64,000 nucleotides of DNA from Alligator mississippiensis (Eukaryota > Chordata > Crocodylia > Alligatoridae). The stretch is from contig NC_081829.1 in the NCBI RefSeq assembly GCF_030867095.1, forward strand, positions 89,675,261 to 89,739,260, written 5' to 3'. A program made the position numbers and the translations under genes. The notes under the pieces are model-generated. The model was not told the origin of the DNA, made no database searches, and saw nothing but the letters and a program-made list of their open reading frames with translations. Positions 1 to 11,116 of this stretch are shown here, in pieces; position 1 is the stretch's first letter; each line of letters opens with the position of its first letter.

Positions 1-1030
1 GAGGAGCTAAGTATGCAAACACCCAAGAGTTGGAAGATGTAAAGAAGAAGGGACTAATCAAGAAGGTTAAACAAAAAAGTGTGTAAAGCAAGAAAAAGCA
101 TATGAATCTGCATGATGGCCCTGCTCCACCAGGGGGACTCTTTCTGCTGTGTTCAGTGGCTGGCTCAGTGTTCCCCAGATATTTAGGGTATTGCTGTGCC
201 AAGGATTGAGCCCCTTCTCATTGAACAGTTGAATGTGATAGTCACTTTCCACTCCAGATAAACGTTTGATAGCTGAAACAACACAAACTCCCTGTCCAAG
301 ACTAAACTGCACATGAGTTTGGCAGAGACAATGCCTATCAGTCCAAACAGTTGCCAAGGAGCCTGATAACACACACTGGACTGGGGAATTGAATTGATTG
401 CAGCTATGTGCCTGCATGTAAGACAGAAGCAAAAGAAACACACACAGAAGGCAGCAAGGAAGTCTTGCCAACCAGAGGAGCCCTTGTTGTATGACCTGGA
501 GGGAAGAATGCTGTTGGGGAAAGTGTTGGCTGGCAAACGTGGAACTGAGAGCAAAGAAATTGACTCCGGTTGCTTGATTTCTGTTGTGCTCAAGGACATG
601 CATTTCTACATACACCCTTTGTAAATAAAGAGGATTTCATTAAAGAAAAACCTAACTGCATTTTCTCCCACTATTGGAAATAATTGGCAAGACCCTGAAA
701 ATTGGCCAAATTGCTTGGGTGAAAAGGGGAGCAGTATCAAGAGCCATACAAAACCAGAAGAAAAGGTTTAGCCAGATCATTTAATTCCTTTTTGTTGCCA
801 AGGTAAATTTGTTTCTTATGGAATACTTGGTTCTTAGTATTTTATCCAGGCTAGATTGAACTGCGGAGTGATGCTACTTCCACAAACTCTTAGGTCTTGC
901 TGTCTGGAAACACATCACGGTATTTAGTGTAGATGTTCCTCCTCTTAATTCCACTTTTTAAACTTCTTGAATCACAACAACAAATTCCTGGGAGTTTACA
1001 GGCTGAAAGTAATAAGTATAACAAAATGAT
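1..1030. other. Unannotated AT-rich DNA
   Basis: No recognisable gene or repeat was found here. Short open frames exist on both strands, but none shows a domain, splice context or family resemblance. The right edge is the approximate point where CR1 similarity begins. Confidence 0.5.
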
Positions 1031-1119
1031 TTATACCCTCTGCAGCAGAGTGGCAGACAGTCACATCCAGGATCAGAGCTGCTCGCAGTAAACCGGTACC
1101 AGTTCCTCCAGTCCGACTG

Positions 1120-1761
1120 GTGAACAGTTACGAGGCCCTGGCGACCCTGCAGGAGATGGAAGGAGAGGAGGGAACCTCTGGGCAGGAAGCAACGCCACAT
1201 TCTCCACACTCCGAACAGGTCAAGAGATCCAAGCAGACCCAGAGGAGGAGGCGTCGAGTGATCGTCATAGGCGACTCCATCCTGAGAGGTAAGGAAGGGC
1301 CCATCTGTTGCCAGGACCTCTCAACACGAGAGGCCTACTGCCTGCCCGGAGCAAAGATTCGGGATGTGATGGGAATAATCCAGGCCAGGATTAAGCCCAC
1401 TGATTACTATCCCATGGTCCTAGTCCATGTGGGTACTAATGATATGGCCAGGAGAAGCCCCGATCACCTGATGACGGACTACCATGCTCTGGGCAGCATG
1501 CTGAGAGAGATCAGTGCACAGGTGGTATTCTCTTCTGTCCTACCAGTGAGCGGACATGGAAGACAGCACGAGAACTGCATTAGAGAGACCAACTGGCAAC
1601 TTCGGCAATGGTGTCTTGAGGCAGGCTTCAGCTTCCTGGACAACGACCCGCACATCACGACGAGGGACATGCTCAGTTGGGATGGGCTTCACCTGTCCCC
1701 CAAAGGTAAGCGTGTGTTCTCTTCTAGGTTGGAGGATCTCCTCCAGCAGGCTTTAAACTAG
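1120..1761 (+). CDS. CR1 ORF1 protein, SGNH-hydrolase/esterase domain
   Basis: This is the first protein of the CR1 element; in CR1 elements ORF1 carries an esterase-like domain whose role in retrotransposition is not settled. Counting from 1120, a basic linker (residues 35-46, ending in five arginines) leads into strand-plus-nucleophile block I (VIVIGDSIL, Ser53). Gly77 (LPGA) fits block II, GTND with Asn107 fits block III, and D188-G-L-H191 supplies the C-terminal Asp and His. All four SGNH residues are present in one open frame. The codon at 1120 is GTG and the frame is open further upstream, so the true start probably lies upstream or is lost by 5' truncation. The stop at 1759-1761 precedes ORF2 by a few dozen bases. 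It is linked to the reverse transcriptase downstream, so it is not a host esterase. Confidence 0.82.
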   Translation: MNSYEALATLQEMEGEEGTSGQEATPHSPHSEQVKRSKQTQRRRRRVIVIGDSILRGKEGPICCQDLSTREAYCLPGAKIRDVMGIIQARIKPTDYYPMVLVHVGTNDMARRSPDHLMTDYHALGSMLREISAQVVFSSVLPVSGHGRQHENCIRETNWQLRQWCLEAGFSFLDNDPHITTRDMLSWDGLHLSPKGKRVFSSRLEDLLQQALN

Positions 1762-2112
1762 GCTCATCAGGGGGAGGGGAAGATGAAGGCGGGGGAAGCC
1801 ATGGACCACCAAACCATGTGGCACCCACAAGGACAGCCCAGCCTGAAGAAGGAGAACATCGGGAACCTGCAATCCATGGGGCGGACAGCAATACAGCACA
1901 GGTAAGCAATAAGCAGGTAAGGAATAAGGGACCCTTTGGGAATCGGAGCTGGGGGGCAAAAAAGGCACCAGTCACAGGGCTCAAGTGCCTATATACTAAT
2001 GCTAGGAGCATGGGGAACAGGCAGGATGAACTAGCACTCCTGCTTGCAGAAAACACCTACGACTCAGTAGGGCTAACTGAAACCTGGTGGGATTCTTCCC
2101 ACGACTGGATGG

Positions 2113-3166
2113 TGTGTGGGCCGGGCCCCGATCCCGCCCTCCTCGCCATGTGCGGCGGCGATTCCGATCCCATGTGCGTCGCCATGGGCGAGCCGGGGGT
2201 GAACCGGGGTCGAACTGGACCCGTCTTCGTTGCACACGGGCTGTGGCCAGCAGCGCGGGCACACAGGGCTGGAGAGAACTGCGGGGCGGTTTAGCGCACA
2301 CGAGTTAAAATTAGTGACGGAGGCGTAATGGTTGATTGAAAAGATTATTTACTTACACCGAAGATGGTATGATGTAGGCTGGACAGGTTTCCAGGCACAG
2401 CTCCCTCTTGGATCCTCACTAGAGGAACACGACAAATCGATTGCTCCCATGGAGTTTGCTAGGCTCCGCGGGTCCGGTTAAGCTGGGTTCGAAAAGTTTC
2501 CCTGGAGTTATTCAGGCTCCGCGGGTCCGATAAGTTTTCCCCGGAGTTTGCTAGGCTCCGCAGGTCCGGTTAGTTTTCCCCGGAGTTTGCTAGGCTCTGC
2601 GGGTCTGGTTACAGGAAAGGGATACGTCTAGGATTGCGCTCGGCGACGGGGAGAGGCTAGAGGCGCGGTTCGTTCTTCCCTCCAGAGTAGTTAACGCTTC
2701 GTGGGTTCGGTTATTAAGCCTCTATTGCCTACTTAGGAGAGGCGCGTTGGGTCCGCGAGGGTCCGCAGTGCTTGGAGATCTTCACACTGAGTCTCTCTCT
2801 TCTGACTCTACATCCGACTCTCCGACTCCCCCTCCTCTGGCTTGGGCGGAAACTACCCAAGCCTTTTGTACAGCTAGCAAGCCAATCGCTAGCCGCCACG
2901 TGTGCCTACATTAGGAATGGGCCAATAATGTGGTGTGAATCCTAATAAAAATGGCGGGAACTTCTTTACAACATGTATCACTACGATGCAAAAGAGATGC
3001 ACCCTGCAAAGAAGCTACAATTTGGCGGGAAATCCCCCGTTGCACCAGAGTTCTCTCTTGCAACAGAGAGCTCTACCGTGCAAAGAAAGCGACAAATTGG
3101 TGGGAAATAATTTAGTGGTGCCGAAGCACACACACAAACAAAAAATCACAACTTTGGGTTGTGACA
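2113..3166. mobile_element. Solo LTR of an endogenous retroelement, with 5-bp target duplication
   Basis: CR1 ORF2 reads continuously if this segment is removed. The insert begins TGTGTGGG and ends GTTGTGACA, fitting the TG...CA rule for LTRs. It is flanked by GATGG (2108-2112) and GACGG (3167-3171), a 5-bp target duplication with one substitution. An AATAAA signal lies at 2944-2949. There is no internal coding sequence, primer-binding site or second LTR, so this is a solo LTR left by recombination between the two LTRs of an older provirus. At 1,054 bp it is a long LTR. I cannot assign its retroviral family from sequence alone. Confidence 0.82.
2451..2620. repeat. Tandem repeat inside the solo LTR, about four units
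   Basis: The motif GGAGTTTGCTAGGCTCCGCG recurs with starts near 2451, 2504, 2543 and 2582, giving spacings of about 53, 39 and 39 bp. Units share AGGCTCCGCGGGTCCG followed by AGTTTTCCCC. Such arrays in the U3 part of LTRs often act as enhancers; that role is inferred here. Confidence 0.75.
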
Positions 3167-5889
3167 GACGGTACATATTGAGGGTTATAGGCTGTACAGA
3201 AAGGACAGGGTGGGGAAGAAATGGGGAGGGGTTGCGCTCTATGTCAATGAGCAATATACTTCGACCCTCATCAAGACAGAATCGAAGGAGGAGAAAGTAG
3301 AAGGATTGTGGGTTAAGTTACATGGGGGGGCAAGGAGAAAGGGATTTGGTGGTAGGGGTCTGCTACAGACCCCCACACCAAGGGGAAGAACTAGATTTGG
3401 GGCTCCTGAGGCAGCTCTCAGGGACCATAAAAACTAAGGAGGCGGTAGTCATGGGGGACCTAAACTACCCAGACATCTGCTGGGAGACACAGACAGCAAA
3501 GTCCCACCGTTCACGCATGTTCCTATCCTGTGTACAGGACCTCCACCTGATGCAGGAGGTACACGGTCCCACGAGGGGGAATGCCTTACTGGATCTGGTA
3601 TTGGCAACGGGGGATGATATGGTAGGGGACCTACAGATCGGTAGTCACCTGGGGGACAGTGATCACCAAATAATAGAATTCATCATAAGACGTCGAGTGG
3701 GTAAGGTAACTGGTAGGGTGAAAGTGCTAGACTTTAGGAAAGTTGATTTCAATGAGCTCAGGTGATTAGTCAAGGTCGCACTGCGGAGTAGGAGTTTTGA
3801 AGAGATGGGTGAAGGGTGGCTGTACCCTAAGGAAATGATCCTTCGGGCACAAAGGGAGACGATCCCGATGCGAGGAAAAAGAGGGAAAGGGGCCAGGAGG
3901 CTTCCTTGGCTGACCAGAGAAATCCAGGGCAGCCTGTGGACTAAAAGGGGAGCATATAAAAAGTGGAAACGGGGAGAGATTACCAAAGAGGAGTATACCT
4001 CCTCTGCTCGCATGTGTAGGGAGGCAGTTAGACAGGCCAAAGCTACCATGGAGCTGAGGATGGCATCCGAAATAAAGGATAACAAAAAATTGTTTTTTAG
4101 ATATATAGGGAGTAAAAAGAAGGCCCAGGATGGAATAGGACCCCTACTAAATGGGCAGAAGAAATTGGTAATGGACAGGGGGGACAAGGCTGAACTCCTC
4201 AATGAGTTCTTTGCCTCAGTGTTCCTAAGTGAGGGGCAGGACAAAGCTCTCACTGGGATTGTAGAGAGGCAGCAGCAGGACGCCAGACTACCAAGCGTAG
4301 ACCCTGAGATGGTGCAGGGTCACTTGGAGGAACTGGATGCCTTTAAGTCGGCAGGCCCGGATGAGCTCCATCCAAGGGTACTGAAGGCACTGGCTGACGT
4401 CATTGCGCAACCACTGGCGGTAACATTTGAGCAGTCGTGGCGCACGGGCCAGGTCCTGGAGGACTGGAAAAGGGCCAATGTGGTCCCCATTTTCAAGAAG
4501 GGGAGGAAGGAGGACCCAGGCAACTATAGGCCAGTCAGTCTCACCTCCATCCTAGGCAAAGTCTTTGAAAATATTATCAAGTCTCACATTTGCAAGAGCC
4601 CGGCAGGACAAATTATGCTGAGGGGAAACCAGCACGGGTTCGTAGCAGGTAGATCATGCCTGACTAATCTAGTCTTTTTTTATGACCAGGTTACAAAATG
4701 CCTGGACGCAGGAGTAGGGCTTGATGTCGTATACTTAGACTTCAGGAAGGCCTTTGATACGGTATCCCACCCCATACTGGTAAACAATTTAAGAGACTGT
4801 GACTTGGATGACTATACAGTCCGGTGGGTGGCGAATTGGCTAGAGGGTCGCACCCAGAAAGTCGTAGTGGATGGGTCGATATCGACCTGGAAGGGTGTGG
4901 GCAGTGGGGTCCCGCAGGGCTCAGTCCTTGGACCGATACTCTTCAATGTCTTCATCAGCGACTTGGACGAGGGAGTGAAGTGTACTCTGTCCAAGTTTGC
5001 AGATGACACAAAACTGTGGGGAGAAGTGGACATGCCGGAGGGCAGGGAACAACTACAAGCAGACCTGGACAGGTTGGACATATGGGCAGAAAACAACAGA
5101 ATGCAGTTCAACAAGGTTGAATTGAATGCAAAGTGCTGCACCTAGGGAGGAAAAATGTCCAGCACACCTACAGCCTAGGAAATGACCTGCTTGGTGGAAC
5201 AGAAACGGAAAGGGATCTTGGAGTCCTAGCGGACTCCAAGATGAACATGAGTCGGCAGTGTGACGAAGCCATCAGAAAAGCTAATGGCACTTTATCGTGC
5301 ATCAGAAGATGCATGACGAACAGAACCAAGGAGGTGATACTTCCCCTCTATCAGGCGCTGGTCAGACCGCAGTTGGAATACTGCGTGCAGTTTTGGGCGC
5401 CACACTTAAAGAGGGATGTGGATAGCCTGGAGAGGGTCCAGAGAAGGGCCACTCGTATGGTTAAGGGCTTGCAGACCAAGCCCTATAAGGAGAGACTGGG
5501 GCACCTGGACCTTTTCAGCCTCCGCAAGAGAAGGTTGAGAGGCGACCTTGTGGCTGCCTATAAGTTCATCACGGGGGCACAGAAGGGAATTGATGAGGTT
5601 TTATTCACCAAGGCGCCCTCAGGGGTTACAAGAAATAATGGCCACAAGCTAGCAGAGAGCAGATTTAGACTGGACATTAGGAAGAACTTCTTCACAGTTA
5701 GAGTGGCCAAGGTCTGGAACGGGCTCCCAAGGGAGGTGGTGCTCTCCCCTACCCTGGGGGTCTTCAAGAGGAGGTTAGATAAGCATCTAGCTGGGGTCAT
5801 CTAGACCCAGCATTCTTTCCTGCCTATGCAGGGGGTCGGACTCGATGATCTATTGAGGTCCCTTCCGACTCTAGCATCTATGAATCTAT

Positions 5890-6182
5890 TGAAAATTTGC
5901 CCCTACATCTTAATTGTAGCTGGTTATCTGCAGAGTTCGAATTACACTTTGACTCTTGAGGGAGTTCTGAAAAAAAAGTGGGCCACCCATCATGATGCCC
6001 TACTAAAATCCCCTAGAATTTTGTACTCTATTTTGTCAGGGTCTTACACATATACGAACACACACATAAATTATTAACACCAAAGGTAGGCCTTCACAGA
6101 GAATTCATTTACTTTTAGAAAAACACATATACTACTTCTAAGCAAATAATAGCGATAATAAAAATAATAATAAATTGATTAG
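5890..6182. other. AT-rich spacer
   Basis: No gene or recognisable repeat lies between the CR1 tail and the next repeat. It is AT-rich with short A and AAT runs. Confidence 0.5.
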
Positions 6183-6352
6183 TAGGGCTGTGCAAAGCTT
6201 TGGTCCCTGATTCGATTTAGTGGAGATTTGGCCCAATTCGGTGACTGAATCTCCAAATCTGAATTGAATCAGGAGACCCTTTAATCTCTCCAAATCGAAT
6301 CGGAATCCTCCGAATCGATTTGGAGAGATTCGGAAAGGTTCAGCGATTCGGA
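6183..6352. repeat. Terminal part of a hAT-like repeat (TAGGGCTGTGC type)
   Basis: It begins TAGGGCTGTGCAAAGC and continues into an ATTCGATTCGG-rich, internally self-complementary stretch. The first bases match the terminus of the 962-bp element at 47824-48785, which has an 8-bp target duplication. They also resemble the start of the repeat near 50617. I could not find the matching right end, so this is probably a truncated copy, or the left flank of the hAT relic that follows. Confidence 0.5.
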
Positions 6353-6737
6353 CATGGACACAGCTTTAAATGTTTTTTCTACATACCTCAAGGTACAAGG
6401 CGGCTTGTGATTGCTGCAATGCTGGGACGCATGGAGTGTCCCACAGGAGCATGGGAGGCTCCCCAGCGTACTGGGCAGCAGACCCAGAAGTGGACCAGAA
6501 GCACCTCCGGGTCTGCTGGAAAGCGCACCGGGGGCCCCCCATGCGCCCCCCAGCTCAATGACTGGTGCCTCATTTTTGCCATAGAAAACAGTGGTTTTAG
6601 CAGGTTGATAAGTTCCAGTTCTGGGAGGTGTTTGGCTAGATTATTAATTACTGCCTGGTAGAATTGCAAGCAATTGATTTTTTTCCGAGGTGTCATTTAA
6701 AGCCGCTCTCTTGAACACCCTGGTTGAATTGCACTGT

Positions 6738-8237
6738 TCATTTTTTTTTCATGGATTTTCCACCCTCAGTTTTCACAGAGTTCAAAACAGCAGAATGTTG
6801 GAGTAGCAGAATGCTGCGATGCGAGTCTGTTAAGGACTTGTTCCTTTTCTGAAGTTTGAGGAAAAGGCTTTGGAGTTCACAAAGAACATCTTTCATAGTA
6901 GCCAAGTCAAAAACAAAGCTGGCGGTTGCAAGCCATGTGTACAGTCCACTGTCAGAACATGAAGTGTCTTCACTTGCCATTTTCAATGGCTGTGCCAATG
7001 CTGGGTAATCTTTCCACACCCTTTCACTGTATTAAAGCTGCTTGAAACCCAGCATATTGTAAAAAGTTTTGTAAATATTAATTTTGAGTTTGACTGTAGC
7101 TTCACTAATTGTGTGTTCTTTGGTGACTGGTACAGACATAGAATTTAAAAATAAAAAATTCAAAGTGGTTGCAGCCTGTAACAGCTTTAAGGGAGTCTTG
7201 TACTGCAAGTTTGAGCTGGTGTGCAAGGCAATGGAGTGATTTTAGTGAGGGGAAATCTTTCTTTAGCTGAGAAATCAGTCCCATTTCTTTACTGATCATT
7301 ACCAATGCCCCATCTGTGGCAACACTGATCAGGTATTTTTTCAAATACTCATCATCCAAATATGATTTGTGTAGACTTTCTTTTCATGATGTATACACTG
7401 CCTCTGCAGTTGTGCCATGCTGAAGCTCCACCAAGTCCAGAAAAATATTTTCTGTCACCGTTGCCTGTTATATCAGATCTGAAGTAAACAATTAGGTAGT
7501 TTGGGACATACAAGCTGCTTTCATTACTTGTGATGCTGATATGAGATTCTGTGCTTTTCAATGTTGAAATCATTTTTCTTTTTCATTTTGTGGGCTATGT
7601 TCAATAATGTTTGCACAAGAGTGGTCTGAGCGGTGTATGGAGCCCATTTTTGCACCATTCATATCTTGAAACTATGGGTTCCATTTTGATAAAAGACAGT
7701 CTTTCTTTTGCCATTAGATACTCAGTTCAGAATACTGCGGCCATCTCATTGAGTAAATGAGAGCTTAACTCTGAAACCACATAGCACACCTTTCTCCCTT
7801 ATGCTGGCAATTTTAACAGCACTATCTCTGTGCCTGTAAATGTTTTTTGCATTTGTTTTGCAATGGATGTACTCGCCATGCCACTCATCCAGTCTTCTGA
7901 GAACTGAACTCCTTTTTCAGACAGAAGTCATTTAGCTTCTTTGCAGATTGTACGTCCTAGATTTCCTTCATGACAAAACAACCACAGAGTATGTTCCTTC
8001 TATTCCTCCCACTGTTTAGTGTTCCAGGTATTATTTGGTATTGATGGGGTTTTCAGTGTCACTGTTGTTGGTGGCTTTTTCTGTTGCCAAATTATCACTT
8101 AACTGGCCAGTGAAGCTGCATGTCAGGTTCAAATCAGTTACCACGGCCTGACTTTTGCCATCACCAGACTCTGCATTTGTCATGGGTTTCCTCATGAAAC
8201 CAAAATTAGATAGATCTGTTTGTTTTCTTTTAGACAA
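6738..8237 (-). pseudogene. Decayed hAT-family transposase
   Basis: Read on the minus strand from 8237, it opens with MSKRKQTDLSNFGFMRKP, typical of the start of vertebrate hAT transposases. A TTF-type zinc-finger region follows (TLWLFCHEGNLGRTICKEAK, about 7935-8000). The RNase-H-like core is recognisable at about 7190-7360, with VATDGALVMISKEMG containing the catalytic-type Asp-Gly-Ala and SLHCLAHQLKLAVQ containing the conserved Cys...His. A further conserved stretch, FDLATMKDVL...FLKLQKRNKSL, lies at about 6830-6920. Several stops and frameshifts separate these blocks, and I do not see the C-terminal dimerisation domain. It would have mobilised hAT elements by cut-and-paste transposition and is now inactive. 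Confidence 0.8.
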
Positions 8238-8399
8238 TTTTTAAATATACAACTTAAGAAGTTTGATAAACCCGCAAGATAATACAGTCAACCGTTACGA
8301 TCTGCTACACTTATTACTTCTGATATCAGGCAGTGTCAAGTATGTTTTAAAAAAATGGCTGAAACCTCCTCTGAATGTGCAAAATCTATGTATTGCCAC

Positions 8400-8640
8400 A
8401 TGTGGTACAGATGATAACACATGCTAGTACATGCTCCTGATGCAGCATGCTGGGTGCTTTTAATTAACTAAAGCACAATGAATGCATTTTAGTTCAAAGT
8501 GCACTGCTCGCCATTTTGTCAGCGCTGATGTGCACTGTGCCACTTATCCACTTGTAGCTGATGCAGTGCCATGTGCATCAATTATGTGCTCCAGCAGACT
8601 CAATTAATCAAGTCAGCTTCAACACACTAGATTTCTGGCA
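8400..8640. repeat. Relic of the palindromic MITE family seen at 14.1 and 38.1 kb
   Basis: It shares GCAGACTCAATTAATCAA, CTTTTAATTAACTAAAGC and a CCATTTTG block with the elements at 14105-14452 and 38126-38454. Its ends are not clear and no target duplication could be assigned. Confidence 0.45.
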
Positions 8641-9559
8641 TGTTGGAGAAGACTTGGTATGTGTTTAAGTGTTAAACTGGTTCATTGATAATCCACCTAA
8701 GTGAAGGAGCAATCCTTTCGGAGACCCGCCCCCCTCCAGGTTATGATTTTCAAATCTTATGGGGGGGGGGGTGTCTTGTCTCTTATGGGGGGGCTCAGCC
8801 CCTCTGAACTCCCCTGTAATTTGAACTCTGGTTATCTGTGTGTTCACATCACAGTTAACACCATTTACCAAATTGTTATTAAACTCTATAGTTTTCTCAT
8901 AAGTCAATCCCGCAAAGACCTTAATTATTCTTACCTATCTTTTCTAAACTCCTTTCAGTTTGATATAAGACTTTGCTATAATCTTAACAACAAGGATTTA
9001 ATCTTGTTCCTTAGTTTCCAAGTCACCATCATGTAGTAGATGAAAAAAATAATGCAGTACACAAGCAGAACATCAGCGCCAACAAAAGATTAAACAAACA
9101 ACATAATTCTGAGTAAATTGAACATTTAATGAAGAATAACCCAAATGGGCAGAAGAAAGACCATAAAAACAGTCATTCTGGGAAAACAACCATGGCTAGT
9201 GCTGAAGTGGTTGGTGGTAGAAAAAGGCATACAAGTATTTTAAACAGATGAAACCCACAGGTAACCCGGATGACGAATATAGGATAAATCTAAATTTAAC
9301 AGAAGCTTGTACTCTGAACTGTGACCATGAAGGAGGTTATCAAGGAGAGATTTGCCAAAGTAGAAAGGGAAGTTAGATATCCAACTCGTATTGACTCCCA
9401 GGGTCTAGGGATAGAAATTACACATAAACCGGTATAAGTGACCTGAAACCCGTTCTAATCTGTAACTCAACCGAAGTTCAGTGCACATTAACTGCTTTCA
9501 AAATGGCCAAAACTAGTTTAAGGTAAACCTGAATGGATGTAGTATCAAACTTAACTGAC
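8641..9559. other. Non-coding DNA with a short G-rich duplication
   Basis: TCTTATGGGGGGG occurs twice (near 8755 and 8781), the first copy with a ten-base or longer G run. Otherwise there is nothing recognisable, only AT-rich DNA. Confidence 0.45.
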
Positions 9560-9895
9560 TTAGGTTAAATCAAGTTATTGAATTTCTGTTTCAGATCCCC
9601 TCCAGATTCAAGTTACCTCACAGTCTCCCAGCATCCCAGGATGCCTTGCACCTCCCTTGCAACTCCCCCCTCGCAGGGTGGGTGGGCTAGCCTTGGCCCA
9701 TATTATCTGCTCCAGTAGAGCAGGGTGGCATGCTCTAGCGCCCCCACCTTCAGGCCTGGGCCACTGCAGGCACGTGGCTGCATTTCCAGAATCAAAAGTA
9801 AATTACTGTTATTTGCTTATTGGTTCAATCTACACATCTTAGACCAACCTGTGAAGATTGAATTGATTCGGCCTTGGGCTTTTTGACTGTCTGTA
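9560..9895. repeat. Dispersed repeat shared with 58163-58440 (opposite orientation)
   Basis: The block runs from GTTATTGAATTTC through GCTCCAGTAGAGCAGGGTGG, GCCTGGGCCACTGCAGGCA and GCATTTCCAGAATCAAAAGT to TTTTTGACTGTCTGTACTTA. The reverse complement of 58163-58440 carries the same blocks in the same order, so both are copies of one family. I cannot name its class; the far ends are degraded. Confidence 0.65.
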
Positions 9896-10561
9896 CTTAG
9901 CCAGGGAAAACTTAGTGTCTAACTGCCATCATTTATTTTTAAGTCTCCACTTACCCACCTACCCCCCCTCCCTTTTTTAACTAACAATAAACTGTGATGG
10001 AGACCAAAATGGGTGTTTGCTTATGCCCAAGATCACACATTTATCAAAGGGCTTTCTGTCTTGGTCCAGGAAATCGGAGAATGCTCATTGGGAGCACTGC
10101 CACAGATGGGAAGCCACTTGTTTATTACCTGGTCATTGTCAGGAGTGTCAAAAACGGTGGGTAACTTTTTGGTGCTTTTTCAACCTGATATTGTGAAATT
10201 GTCTGTTGGTAAACAATGTGTGTCCCAGAAAACAGCCAAAACCTTGTGTTGCACCCCCAAAAAATCCACTGGAACATGTCATTTGGAAATCAGAGTTGGA
10301 TTACTGTCAGGGACATGGTAAGGAATGAATGAGTTCACTTGAGAGGAAAAGCTCAAGTATCAGCTGTAATAAAAGTATGATGTATAGGAGCCCTGATAGC
10401 AATTATTGGTTAATGTTAGTTTGGCACCTTGAAACTTTGGTCATGTTAGACCCCTCAATGCTCAGCTCTGTCCAAATGTATAACTGAATTCTGTCACCTT
10501 AGCCCCTGCAATACGTTATACTTAAGGCATGATTAACCAGTTTATCACATCTTAAATTGTA
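9896..10561. other. Non-coding DNA
   Basis: No gene or recognised repeat was found. A 102-residue open frame at 10013-10321 shows no family signature. Confidence 0.45.
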
Positions 10562-10694
10562 ACCAGGCCACACGTTGAATCAATTAATGGCGTGATGAAA
10601 TGAAGCATAAACTGCAAAGTTATTCTACAAAAAGTATTCAGTAACTTTATGGCTGGTTCCTCTAACGCCATTAATTGAATGTGTGACCAGGTCC
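10562..10694. mobile_element. Short palindromic MITE, 133 bp
   Basis: The left arm ACCAGGCCACACGTTGAATC and the right arm, which ends ATTGAATGTGTGACCAGGT, are inverted copies. They share CAATTAATGGCGT and its complement over about 30 bp. The short AT-rich core has no coding capacity. This is the form of a non-autonomous DNA transposon; the superfamily cannot be settled because the target duplication is unclear. Confidence 0.7.
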
Positions 10695-10713
10695 ACCCCC
10701 ATGGCTGGAAGCC

Positions 10714-10741
10714 CCACAGGTAATGGGGCTTTTACCTGTGG
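10714..10741. repeat. Perfect 10-bp hairpin
   Basis: CCACAGGTAA and TTACCTGTGG are exact complements around an eight-base loop. It lies in a GC-rich repeat-like stretch next to the MITE and is probably part of an older palindromic element. Confidence 0.6.
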
Positions 10742-11010
10742 AGGTGCATAAGTCCACAGCTGATCCAGGCTGGAAGTACCATCAGCTGCCCATGGCACAT
10801 TCTTGCAGCTGACCCAGGCCCCTTTCGGGCTCCCAGTGGCTGGGAGCCCAGGTCATCTGATGGGGCTCCCAGCTGTAGAAGCACACGATGCATCCCTGCA
10901 GCTGGGAGCCCCTTCAGCTGTGAGGGCTCCTAGCTGCAGGAGTTTGCTATTTGCTAGTGCAGGGGCAGCCCAGGATTATGACCCCAAACTCCCCCTCCAC
11001 CAGCAATATG

Positions 11011-11116
11011 GTGTGATGGGATCTGATGCACAATCCCACAATCATGCCTCTTACCCTGTATGTGTGGCCTGGCAGGAAGTGCAATTATGTGGATCACACG
11101 TCAGATCCCATCATGC
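11011..11116. repeat. Inverted repeat with 13-bp core
   Basis: GTGTGATGGGATCTGA at 11011 is matched by TCAGATCCCATCATGC at 11101. TGATGGGATCTGA is exact on both arms, with about 75 bp between them. It is likely a degraded foldback element. Confidence 0.55.

Larger units (their letters stand above)
1818..5804 (+). pseudogene. CR1 ORF2 endonuclease-reverse transcriptase, disrupted
   Basis: The product would nick target DNA and prime reverse transcription of CR1 RNA. The N-terminal endonuclease starts near 1985 (YTNARSM, then LTETWW) and is cut at 2112 by the LTR insertion. It resumes at 3172 with residues ending in GVALYV. Later endonuclease blocks are visible (GDLNYPD near 3455; SDHQIIEF near 3657). 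The reverse transcriptase follows, with [32 protein letters not shown] and the catalytic FADD at 4996-5007. The C-terminal part (CVQFWAPHLKRD onward) runs to 5804. Breaks are: the LTR; a frameshift in a G run near 3323-3330; an in-frame TGA at 3763-3765; and a frameshift near 5115-5130, where a short indel disrupts the frame kept by the 32-kb copy. The RT core from 3805 to about 5115 is otherwise open. Confidence 0.9.
1039..5889 (+). mobile_element. CR1 non-LTR retrotransposon, nearly full length, split by a solo LTR
   Basis: An ORF1 with an SGNH-hydrolase (esterase) domain is followed by an ORF2 with an endonuclease and a reverse transcriptase, which is the CR1 layout. The 3' end carries the usual CR1 tail: a stretch resembling GGGGTCGGACTCGATGATCT and then short ATCTATGAA-type repeats near 5876-5889. 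About 3.8 kb of CR1 remains once the inserted LTR is removed. The 5' boundary is uncertain, because the ORF1 frame is open upstream of 1120 to roughly 1030. Inactivating changes (frameshifts, a stop and the LTR) make it a dead copy. It is nonetheless well preserved and closely resembles the minus-strand copy at 31.9-33.6 kb, so both look fairly young. Confidence 0.92.

Noticed and set aside
1120..1761. Host esterase gene
   Set aside because: The SGNH domain is followed directly by CR1 endonuclease and reverse transcriptase, so it is transposon ORF1.
2113..3166. Complete provirus
   Set aside because: There is no second LTR and no gag, pol or env reading frame, only one LTR-like unit between the target duplications.
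6738..8237. Domesticated hAT-derived host gene
   Set aside because: Multiple stops and frameshifts between conserved blocks indicate decay, with no intact frame under selection.
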